Assembly (NCBI GenBank): GCA_029243025.1
Contig: JAQWSU010000024.1
Span: forward strand, 1 to 64,000
Reading direction: 5' to 3'
Length of the DNA stretch: 64,000 nucleotides
Origin: Pirellulaceae bacterium
GTDB taxonomy: Bacteria > Planctomycetota > Planctomycetia > Pirellulales > Pirellulaceae
Positions 1 through 7,311 of this stretch are shown piece by piece (the stretch's first letter is position 1; each line of letters begins with the position of its first letter). Under the pieces are notes generated by a model, which saw only the letters and a program-made list of their open reading frames with translations, did no database searches and was not told where the DNA came from. A program made the position numbers and the translations under genes.

Positions 1-325
1 CGTCGCTTTCCTCGTACGAAAGAGTTTTAAGACTTGCTCGACGCGCCCATTTAATCTCGCAATTCGCCGGAATCTCTCAAAGAACGGCGTCTGTATTACA
101 ACTGCGGTAAAACAGGCGAGCAGGGCACGATCCTGGAGGCCTCTCGCGACGCGGACGTTTTTTCTGAAAATCTGTCGTGCAAATGCCCGGGAATCCTCGC
201 ACTACCCTGTATGGCAGGATAGCGTTCGTCGAGCAAGTCTTATTGTGACGACGTGCCTTTTTATTGTGACGACGTGCCGCTCCTGCTGCCCAGCTTTTGA
301 AACGGCCTCCAAACTCGATCAAAGC
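1..325. other. Gene-free left edge
   Basis: I see no convincing coding region here; open frames on both strands give low-complexity, Arg/Cys-rich translations with no recognisable motif. The only structure is a two-copy tandem repeat at 240-278, listed separately. The next gene starts at 326. Confidence 0.5.
240..278. repeat. Two-copy tandem repeat, 18-bp unit, 21-bp period
   Basis: The unit TTATTGTGACGACGTGCC is present at 240-257 and again, unchanged, at 261-278, with three T bases between the copies. It lies about 50 bp upstream of the copper-lipoprotein start at 326. It could be a tandem duplication or a direct-repeat binding site; nothing else is visible. Confidence 0.8.
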
Positions 326-844
326 ATGATGAAGCACTCTTTCTACCTACTGCTTGGCATTTCATTCCTCGTTGCCTCCGGCTGCGGAGAGACCGGCAAC
401 GATGCGTCTCCCGTTGAGAGCGATACGTCAGCGTCCAGCCCCTCCGAGTCCGCCGCCAAGACTTACGAAACTCGCGGTTTTATCCAGGAGCTCGTGCCGG
501 ACGCTCAGGGGGCCTTTATTCATCATGAGGAGATCCCCGACTTCATGGATGAGATGACGATGTATCTGAAGGTTGCTGAGCAAGACGAGTTTAAGGGCCT
601 TCAAATCGGACACCAATATGAATTTGATTTAATGGTCGATCCCGAAACGGGGACGGTCGTCAAGAACTTCAAGCCAACCGGCAAGGTCTCCGAAATCGCC
701 CAACAAGCGGAAACTCCCAGTGAACGGTGGTCACAGGCTCCAACTATCGAACTGGGTGACTCATCCCCTGATTTTGTTTGCACCAATACGACATCCGCAC
801 CGTGCAAGAACTCCTGGGGCACTAGGACGTTCGCACGACGATGA
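326..844 (+). CDS. Copper-binding (CusF-like) lipoprotein, C-terminus replaced by foreign sequence
   Basis: Start chosen at ATG 326 (a second ATG follows at 329) because a lipoprotein signal begins there: MMKHSF, a hydrophobic stretch, then the lipobox ASGC. After an acidic Ser/Thr linker comes a CusF-like copper-binding segment (GFIQELVPD...[17 protein letters not shown]) in which the Met-rich MDEMTM stretch is the expected metal site. Known relatives often continue into an SCO1/SenC thioredoxin-fold domain, and the motif GDSSPDF near residue 150 is how such a domain begins. It stops there: from about base 775 the DNA reads as an integron-integrase tail in another frame, so the last 20 or so residues of this ORF are not native. 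I infer a periplasmic copper-handling protein truncated by recombination. Confident about the domain, less about whether the product is functional. Confidence 0.7.
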   Translation: MMKHSFYLLLGISFLVASGCGETGNDASPVESDTSASSPSESAAKTYETRGFIQELVPDAQGAFIHHEEIPDFMDEMTMYLKVAEQDEFKGLQIGHQYEFDLMVDPETGTVVKNFKPTGKVSEIAQQAETPSERWSQAPTIELGDSSPDFVCTNTTSAPCKNSWGTRTFARR

Positions 845-918
845 TCTACACCCATGTTCTGAATCGAGGTGGACGTGGTGTCCGCAGTCCAGCCGAAGGA
901 TTGCCCGGCGAGCGCTAA
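781..918 (+). pseudogene. Integron integrase (IntI-type tyrosine recombinase), C-terminal remnant
   Basis: The frame starting at 781 reads [14 protein letters not shown], then TAG (823-825), then [18 protein letters not shown] and VRSPAEGL, ending at TAA 916-918. This is the conserved C-terminus of tyrosine recombinases: LLGH carries the box II His region and TMIYTHV contains the catalytic Tyr. The [12 protein letters not shown] ending is typical of integron integrases. Only about 45 codons remain, with an in-frame stop, so it cannot be active. It points in the same direction as the cassette downstream, unlike class 1 integrons but like the reverse integrons reported from some planctomycetes and spirochaetes. 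The upstream part is lost at the junction with the copper lipoprotein near 775. Confidence 0.85.
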
Positions 919-952
919 CAGAAAACGGCCTATCACGCGGCAACACTCATGA

Positions 953-1012
953 AAAACCCACAAGTCGCTGCTACAATGCAATTTGCAGCGGTTGTCGCGC
1001 TGCGCGTTAGGC
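953..1012 (+). other. Candidate attC/attI recombination site next to the integrase remnant
   Basis: The stretch contains AAGTCGCTGC at 962-971, an inverted repeat CGCTGC/GCAGCG (966-971 and 985-990), and ends in GCGTTAGGC, whose GTTAGGC (1006-1012) matches the attC core GTTRRRY exactly. The inverse core (RYYYAAC) is poor here (CCCACAAG), so this may be a degenerate attC or part of attI. It sits between the integrase tail and the first cassette ORF, as expected for an integron boundary. Confidence 0.5.
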
Positions 1013-1074
1013 CGCAAACTTGCAGTCGATAGGTTGATACACTGATCAGGCTAAGACATGGTTATGAGTAAAAA

Positions 1075-1413
1075 ATGAGTATCGCATTTGGAGATAATGT
1101 AAGGATTCTTTCGTCGCCAGAGACAGACGCAGAGAACCTTTCAGGGAAAACCGGTCAGGTATATGGAGAGACAGCTCCTTCGCTTACATCCGTTAAGGTT
1201 ATTGGCGAAGTTAAAAATGACTACGCCATTAACGTATCCATCGAAGAACTTGGAACAGAGTTTTGGTTTGCTCCGGAATTACTCGAACTCATAGACCACG
1301 CTGAAGGCGCAGAGATCGTCATTGGAAACTACAGAGCAATTCGTCGTGCTGATGGAACTTGGGAGGAATCAGGAACCAACACCCCCAAAAAATGGTGGCA
1401 GTTTTGGCGATAA
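1075..1413 (+). CDS. Integron cassette protein of unknown function, 112 aa
   Basis: The ORF lies between the GTTAGGC core at 1006-1012 and the attC site at 1417-1481, only a few bases before the latter, which is the standard layout of a gene cassette. The protein is acidic, has no signal peptide, and starts MSIAFGDNVRIL. The segments VRILSSPET, GKTGQVYGET and FWFAPELLEL suggest a small beta-barrel (KOW/SH3-like) fold, as in short proteins that begin GDxVRI and contain a GxxGxV turn. The tail KKWWQFWR is strongly aromatic. I do not recognise a specific family. As a cassette gene it was probably acquired horizontally, and its AT-rich codon use differs from the neighbouring genes. Confidence 0.75.
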   Translation: MSIAFGDNVRILSSPETDAENLSGKTGQVYGETAPSLTSVKVIGEVKNDYAINVSIEELGTEFWFAPELLELIDHAEGAEIVIGNYRAIRRADGTWEESGTNTPKKWWQFWR

Positions 1414-1416
1414 AAC

Positions 1417-1481
1417 CCATAACAAGTCGCTGAAGCGGACGCGGAAACCGCGCCGCTTAGCTCAAAGCTCAAACGTTAGCA
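1417..1481 (+). other. attC recombination site (59-base element) of a gene cassette
   Basis: Starts with CCATAAC (RYYYAAC-like inverse core), continues AAGTCGCTGAAGCGGACGCG, and ends with ACGTTAGCA (GTTRRRY-like core at 1475-1481). The middle folds into a long imperfect hairpin: AAGCGG-A-CGCGG, loop AAA, CCGCG-C-CGCTT. The AAGTCGCTGAAGCGG box is the one commonly seen in integron attC sites. The orientation puts the 112-aa ORF immediately before the site, as in a proper cassette. The last core position departs from consensus. Confidence 0.85.
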
Positions 1482-2032
1482 CCACGTCTGCTCCGCCCAC
1501 ACCGTGGGTACGCCTTTCTGCAATCGACGAAGGCTAATACCCGTGCTACTTCTCACGCCATTCTGGAGTTTTGAGCGCGAGTTCTCGCGGAATGGACCTG
1601 ATCCTCCGCAATTCCATTGACACACAGGGCATGGCGTGAACGTTCGCGGTATCGCCGCCTGGCATCGCGTCAATTCAGGCGCGATCGCGCAAGTAGGAAA
1701 AACGGAAGACAACTCAAGCCAGGAGAGGGTTTCGGTTCACCACAAGCTGAACTGCCAAAGTGCCAACTCAGGACACTCCAAGTCCAATCCTCTTCATCGC
1801 AAGGGGCTTCGTCTTTAGGCTCCGGTTTAGGCTCCGTTTTAGGCTCCGTTTTAGGCTCCGGCTCTCGGAGTGCTTTCTTGTGCCACCTGATGCCCGTCCG
1901 AGCTGCAGGGAAGCCGCTCGCTCAGTACGGCGATTGGGTGCCCCCACTCTGATGACAGCTTCGGCACTTGTCGACTACTCGAAAGTGCTTTCCGGGCGGT
2001 GCAAATGACGGCGGGAATGAACTTTGATTTCT
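1482..2032. other. Gene-free stretch after the cassette
   Basis: No recognisable gene. Small ORFs on both strands overlap one another and have no family motifs. The stretch holds the 12-bp minisatellite at 1814-1861 and then passes into the decayed oxidoreductase. It may be a decayed second cassette, but I find no closing attC before 2033. Confidence 0.5.
1814..1861. repeat. 12-bp minisatellite, four copies
   Basis: Four head-to-tail copies of TTTAGGCTCCGK (last base G,T,T,G) run without interruption from 1814 to 1861. The unit is a multiple of three and one frame reads (FRLR)n, but no surrounding gene supports translation. Confidence 0.95.
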
Positions 2033-2519
2033 ACCTGCGGGCACGAATGCCACCAGATTGTTGAAAAGGTCCAGGAAATCGGCTTGAAATACATGATGGC
2101 CGAAACGGTCGTCTACAGTCGCCAATTCCTGTTTATCAAGGAGATGCACAACGAAAGGTGAACTCGGAAAGATCCAGCACTTGGCGGCTTCCCATCCGCA
2201 GGACATGGATGGCTGGCCAAGTTATTGGGAAGAGATGATCTCGATGTACTATGCCACGTAAGTGGTAAGTCCGTGTCTCGGTCTGGTCAACCGACCGGCC
2301 GAGTACGTCAGTTGCTTGGGGTCAGGCGTGGTGCGCGATGACATCGCGGAAAAGTCGGGCAATCGCTTTGCTGTTCAGTCGTGCCACATCAAGGTGAAGG
2401 ACAGCGATCTCACGGCCCCCGTGTGGCGATGTCTCTACGATGTCGCCCGGCAGTACCGTGAGAGCTTTGACGTGTATGGATCGAAAAAGAGCTTTGAATG
2501 GACACTGAATATCGTTTGA
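2033..2519 (+). pseudogene. Decayed Gfo/Idh/MocA-family oxidoreductase, C-terminal half
   Basis: Three pieces of one protein can be read by changing frame. The first is IVEKVQEIGLKYMMAET, then VVYSRQFLFIKEM. The second is KGELGKIQHLAASHPQDMDG, then WPSYWEEMISMYYAT. An in-frame TAA (about 2259-2261) follows, then VVSPCLGLVNRPAEYVSCLG, RDDIAEKSGNRFAVQSCHIK, LYDVARQYRESF and DVYGSKKSFEWTL. This pattern, from the metal/substrate-side helix to the VYG-KSFEW region, matches the C-terminal domain of Gfo/Idh/MocA dehydrogenases abundant in planctomycetes. The N-terminal NAD-binding Rossmann half is absent and the end is truncated. At least one frameshift and one stop make it non-functional. Confidence 0.8.
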
Positions 2520-2739
2520 AAGTGACATTGCCCGAGAGGGCTTACGTCCCGGGCAGTTCCAAAGACTCTTCTTTGAGCATGTCGAGTACGAATATACGGA
2601 TGAGATTGTAGACTGAAGTGGTCGAGCGGTTATGATTAAGAGCGGCGGTGATTAGGGAGTTTGTCGCCCTTCGCTCCGCGAAATTGGCGCTGTACGAAAA
2701 GAGACATTGAATTTGAATAGCAATAGAATAAAGCCCGAT

Positions 2740-5700
2740 ATGAATCATCAACGCTGGTTCAAGCCACTTCTGATTAAACTCCTTCTATGCTGCGCGGCAC
2801 CACTCTCGCTGGCGGACGATGAGCCTGCTGCGCCGCTGCAGAATCCGACGATCACGGAGGTTCAACGGGAGTTTTTTGAAAAGAAGATCCGCCCTGTGCT
2901 GGCCGAGCAATGCCTCGACTGCCACAACTCGATCAACGAAAAAAACGGTGGCTTGGCCCTCGACTGGAGTCAGCCTTTAAGACTGGGAGGGGATTCGGGG
3001 AAGGTGATCCTACCCGGTGATCCCGATAAAAGTTTATTGATCCAGTCCATCCGTCATCAGGCGGGGGTGGAAAGTATGCCCGACGAAGCGCCCAAGTTGG
3101 TTGACAGCGTCATCGCTGATTTCACAGAGTGGGTACGCATGGGGGCTCCGGATCCACGTCACACACAGCCCACGGCCGCGAGTTTGAAAAAAGGGGTGCG
3201 CAGCTGGGACGATGTGCGGGACGACCGTAAAAAGTGGTGGTCGTTCCAAGCGATAACCAACCCTGAACCACCGAAGGTGAATAACGCCGATTGGCGCCAC
3301 AACCCCATTGATGCTTTTGTGTATGACAGTCTGAAACAGCAGCAACTGATACCCAGTGACGTCGCTGATCCACATACTTTATTGCGCCGGGTGTCGCTGG
3401 TGCTGACGGGGTTGCCTCCGTCACCTGACGACGTGACAACATTTACGTCGAGCAAAGATCCGAACCGCTATGAAAAATACGTCGACACATTGTTGGCCAG
3501 CAAGGCTTATGCGGAACGTTGGGCCCAACATTGGATGGACTGGTACCGCTACAGCGAAAGTCATGGCAGTGAGGGCGATCCCCGTATCGCATTTGCCCCA
3601 CAGTACCGTGATTATTTGATACGGGCCCTGCAACAGGATGTGCCGTACGACCAGCTTATGATCGAGCATCTGGCCGGCGATCTGTTGCCGAACCCCCGAC
3701 TCAATAAAGAAACCCACGTCAACGAATCAGCCATTGGCCCCGCACATCTGCGTATGAACCCTTTTGGTTATGGGGTGGTGGACGCCTATCAGGAATTGGT
3801 GAATTTCACCGACAATCAGGTGGATGTGGTGAGCAAGGCCACCATGGCTCTCACGGTGTCATGCGCCCGGTGCCACGATCACAAATTTGACCCTGTCAGT
3901 CAAAAGGATTACACCCGCTTTTATGGGGTGATGATCAGCAACCGCCCCACCACCATTGTCGTGGATAGCCAGGAAAAACAACGCCGCCATCAAGACGCTA
4001 TCAAACAACTGAAACCTCAAATCAAAAAAGCTTTTGCTACCTACTGGCTCTCTCAAATGGAGTCACTTGAAGACAGGCTGGAAAAGGTAGAGAGCACCAA
4101 GGAACAGCATGAGAGTGATGCACTCACCCCATGGCTTCGGATGAAAGAGGAGGGGCCTGAAGGATTTGAATTGTATTGGACGCGATTGCAGGGGCATGTG
4201 GGGCGGGTGAAGGCGCACAACAAAAAGGTTAAAGAAAAAGCTACCGCTTACTATGATTTGCGCGACTCGGAGGTGGCGGCCACGTTTTTCAAAACAGGCA
4301 ATGGCTCGCATCTATCCCCACAGCCTGCGGGCTCTTTTGCCTTGAGGGGGCAAGGGGAGAATGTTTTCCAAGGTGTGTACCCTGCCGGGGTGTACAGCCA
4401 TCTCATCAGCGACAAACATGCGGCAGTGATGGGTTCGCCCCGTATGACGGTGTCAGGCAACAATCTCTGGGTACGCGCCGCCGGTGATAAAGCCAAAAGG
4501 CGTTATGCGGTTAGGCACTACCCGTTTGGAGGCTTGCTGCACGATGATCATCGCCTCAGTCAATCGTTACCCGTGTGGCAAAACTCGCGGAAGCTGGCTA
4601 TCTGGCAGGGTGAAAAAATTCATTATGAATTTCGCACCGCTCGCGACGTGATCAGCGGACCGGGGGACGAGCGTAGTTGGTGGGGGGTGAGCGAGATTTT
4701 GATGGGTCCTGAAGCTCCGCAGAGTATGGGAGCCCCTCTCAGTTTGTGGGTGGCCACGCCCCCTGTGGACAAAGCTTCTTTGTTGAAATCGTATCAAACA
4801 ACCCTACAAAATATTTTGAACAAATGGATGGCCGGCACGGTCAACGATGACGAGGCGGAGTTTTTGGGGCAGTTGCTGCAACGCAACGTGTTGAACCACA
4901 ACATCAAACAACTACCTGAAAACGTGGTGGCACTGGTACAGCAATATCGCAGGCTTGAAAATGATATCCCCGTGCCCACCCGCGCCCCTGGAGTGTATGA
5001 GTCTGACCCGCTGGATGCGCCCTTTCTGAATCGTGGTGACCATCAAAGTGAAGGGGAGGCGGTGCCCCGGCAATTTTTAGAAATGTTTGCGAACAAACGT
5101 TACAACAAAACAAACAGCGGGCGGCTGGAGTTGGCGCAGGATATTGTGGGTGACAATAATCCCCTGACCCGACGTGTGCTGGTGAACCGTTTGTGGAATT
5201 ACGTATTTGGCGCCGGCCTGGTGACCACCACCGATAACTTCGGACGCATGGGGGGGCAACCCTCGCACCCCGAACTGCTGGATTTTCTGGCCAGTGATTT
5301 CAAGAAGAAGGGTTGGTCGTTAAAGAGGAGCCTCAAGTTGATGGTGACCAGCCGTACTTTTAAATTGAGTAGTCAGAGCACTGCAGCCGCCAAACAGGTT
5401 GATCCTGTCAACAGGTACTTGTCTTTTTACACACCGCGTCGCCTGGACGCGGAGGCTATTTATGACAGTTTGCATTTTGTGGCGGGGCAGAACAAGCGCG
5501 CGATTTATGAAAGCGTGATCCGTAACCGCTTGCACCCCTTCCTGACGGCATTCAATCGCCCGGTGCCTTTGACAACGGTGAGTCGGCGACCCAGCAACAA
5601 CGTGCCGGCCCAGGCCTTGAGTTTGATGAATGGGTTGGCGGAGGATTTGTCTGGCGATCTATTGAGCCGTGTAAATATGAAACGGGATATGGACGTCGTG

Positions 5701-5856
5701 TTGCGTGAGTTGTTTGTGACGTTTTATGCCCGTGAGATCAGGGCAAGCGAACGTACGCTGTGCCAGAACTTCTTAGGTGACAACCCCAATGCCGAAGACT
5801 GGCGTCGCTTGATTGCCACGTTGTTAAATTCCAAGGAGCTGATCTATGTCCATTGA
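2740..5856 (+). CDS. PSD1 protein: Planctomycete cytochrome C, DUF1549 and DUF1553 domains
   Basis: I place the start at ATG 2740 because MNHQRWFKPLLIKLLLCCAAPLSLA from there is a normal signal peptide; the frame is open from 2707. Domains in order: PSCyt1 with a haem-type CLDCH motif near residue 60; DUF1549 (NPIDAFVYDSL..., LLRRVSLVLTGLPP) with a second CxxCH-like motif CARCHDHKFDP; a spacer containing a beta-rich domain; and C-terminal DUF1553 (RRVLVNRLWNYVFGAGLV). Such proteins are exported, often haem-binding, and of unknown function. They are almost always paired with a DUF1501 protein, as here: the next gene overlaps this one by 11 bp, so the two are translationally coupled. The length, about 1,040 aa, is normal for the family. 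Confidence 0.92.
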   Translation: MNHQRWFKPLLIKLLLCCAAPLSLADDEPAAPLQNPTITEVQREFFEKKIRPVLAEQCLDCHNSINEKNGGLALDWSQPLRLGGDSGKVILPGDPDKSLLIQSIRHQAGVESMPDEAPKLVDSVIADFTEWVRMGAPDPRHTQPTAASLKKGVRSWDDVRDDRKKWWSFQAITNPEPPKVNNADWRHNPIDAFVYDSLKQQQLIPSDVADPHTLLRRVSLVLTGLPPSPDDVTTFTSSKDPNRYEKYVDTLLASKAYAERWAQHWMDWYRYSESHGSEGDPRIAFAPQYRDYLIRALQQDVPYDQLMIEHLAGDLLPNPRLNKETHVNESAIGPAHLRMNPFGYGVVDAYQELVNFTDNQVDVVSKATMALTVSCARCHDHKFDPVSQKDYTRFYGVMISNRPTTIVVDSQEKQRRHQDAIKQLKPQIKKAFATYWLSQMESLEDRLEKVESTKEQHESDALTPWLRMKEEGPEGFELYWTRLQGHVGRVKAHNKKVKEKATAYYDLRDSEVAATFFKTGNGSHLSPQPAGSFALRGQGENVFQGVYPAGVYSHLISDKHAAVMGSPRMTVSGNNLWVRAAGDKAKRRYAVRHYPFGGLLHDDHRLSQSLPVWQNSRKLAIWQGEKIHYEFRTARDVISGPGDERSWWGVSEILMGPEAPQSMGAPLSLWVATPPVDKASLLKSYQTTLQNILNKWMAGTVNDDEAEFLGQLLQRNVLNHNIKQLPENVVALVQQYRRLENDIPVPTRAPGVYESDPLDAPFLNRGDHQSEGEAVPRQFLEMFANKRYNKTNSGRLELAQDIVGDNNPLTRRVLVNRLWNYVFGAGLVTTTDNFGRMGGQPSHPELLDFLASDFKKKGWSLKRSLKLMVTSRTFKLSSQSTAAAKQVDPVNRYLSFYTPRRLDAEAIYDSLHFVAGQNKRAIYESVIRNRLHPFLTAFNRPVPLTTVSRRPSNNVPAQALSLMNGLAEDLSGDLLSRVNMKRDMDVVLRELFVTFYAREIRASERTLCQNFLGDNPNAEDWRRLIATLLNSKELIYVH

Positions 5857-7237
5857 TGCTTTTTGCCGTCGACGCTTCATGCAGCTGGGGTTTGGCAGCC
5901 TGGGCGGGCTGGCTCTGAGTCAATTGAGTGCGGCGGAGACGAAGCCCCGGCATCATCACGCGAAGGCGCGCTCGGTGATACTTTGTTATATGTCGGGTGG
6001 GGTGAGCCACGTCGACAGTTTTGACCCCAAGTCTCAGCTGAAAGAGCTGCATGGCAAAGACATGCCTGGGGAGATACTGCGCACCCAGTTCGACAACAAC
6101 GGCAAGATCATGCAGTCGCCCTGGACGGCAAAACGACATGGCGAGTCTGGTTTGGAGATGACGAATCTCTTCCCACGCATCGCAGGCTGCGCCGATGACA
6201 TTGCTCTGGTACGCAGCATGACGGCAAATTTTTCAGAACATGCCCAAGGGAATTTTTTCATGCATTCAGGCTTCCCCTTCCTGGGTTTGCCGTCGGCGGG
6301 GGCCTGGGTGAATTACGGTTTGGGCAGTGCGAATCAAAATCTCCCTGGTTATGTGGTGCTCAACAACAAAACTGGCATTCCCCACGGGGGCAAATCGATT
6401 TTCGGCAGTGGCTTTTTGCCTGCCACCAACGGTGCCTCGTTTTTTAATCTGGATCAGGAAGAAGTGGTGAGTCGTGTGAAGCCACGTCGGCCGTTGAAAG
6501 AGCAGCGTACGAGCCTGGAATTTTTGACGCAGCTGGATGGCGCCTTTGCCAAACGCTCGGCCGCAGAAGGGGAGGTGCAGTCGGCTGTGAAAAATTATGA
6601 AACCGCCTTTCGCATGCAATTGGCGGTACCTGAATTGATGGACCTCGACAAAGAACCGGCCTATCTCAAACGGGCTTATGGTTTCGAGAACAAAGATCCG
6701 CTGGTGGCCGGTTATGCGCATCAGTGCATGGTGGCCCGTCGCTTGGTGGAACAGGGTGTGCGCTTTGTCGAGTTGTCTTGCTCCAACTTCAAAGGAGACG
6801 GGCAACGGCCCAACCCCTGGGATCAACATGGCAACCTGCCCCATGGTCATAAGGAAATGGCCCGCCAGGTCGACCAGCCCATTGCGGCCCTCATCAATGA
6901 TCTCAAACAGCGTGGCCTGCTGGAGAGCACCTTGATTATTTTTACCGGTGAGTTTGGCCGTACGCCGTTTTCACAGGGCAGTAATGGCCGCGATCACAAC
7001 CCTTATGGTTTTAGTCTGTGGATGGCCGGCGGGGGAATCAAGGGAGGCAGCGTGCACGGGGCCACCGATGATCTGGGGTACCATGCCATTGAAGACAAGG
7101 CCACGGTGTTTGATCTGTGGGCCACGGTGTTGCACCAACTTGGCATGGATCATGAAAAGCTGACCTACCGTTACGGCGGGCGCGACATGCGACTGACCGA
7201 CGTGCATGGAAACGTGATGACAAAAATCCTTCTCTGA
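5846..7237 (+). CDS. DUF1501 (sulfatase-like fold) exported protein
   Basis: Begins MSIDAFCRRRFMQLGFGSLGGLA, a Tat-like signal (RRRFMQLG). The body shows the DUF1501 hallmarks: ILCYMSGGVSHVDSFDPK near the start, SEHAQGNFFMHSG, and IIFTGEFGRTPFSQGSNGRDHNP followed by MAGGGIKGG near the C-terminus. DUF1501 belongs to the alkaline-phosphatase/sulfatase-like fold; the D and H residues in these motifs sit where metal ligands lie in that superfamily. Its start overlaps the end of the PSD1 gene, so the pair forms an operon. The function is unknown; involvement with cell-surface polysaccharide is a common guess from context. Confidence 0.92.
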   Translation: MSIDAFCRRRFMQLGFGSLGGLALSQLSAAETKPRHHHAKARSVILCYMSGGVSHVDSFDPKSQLKELHGKDMPGEILRTQFDNNGKIMQSPWTAKRHGESGLEMTNLFPRIAGCADDIALVRSMTANFSEHAQGNFFMHSGFPFLGLPSAGAWVNYGLGSANQNLPGYVVLNNKTGIPHGGKSIFGSGFLPATNGASFFNLDQEEVVSRVKPRRPLKEQRTSLEFLTQLDGAFAKRSAAEGEVQSAVKNYETAFRMQLAVPELMDLDKEPAYLKRAYGFENKDPLVAGYAHQCMVARRLVEQGVRFVELSCSNFKGDGQRPNPWDQHGNLPHGHKEMARQVDQPIAALINDLKQRGLLESTLIIFTGEFGRTPFSQGSNGRDHNPYGFSLWMAGGGIKGGSVHGATDDLGYHAIEDKATVFDLWATVLHQLGMDHEKLTYRYGGRDMRLTDVHGNVMTKILL

Positions 7238-7311
7238 ATATCGAATATAGGCATCGTCGATAATCTGAAAACGTTGCCTTGCGGATCTCTTCGGTCGTGA
7301 AACCGTTTCGT

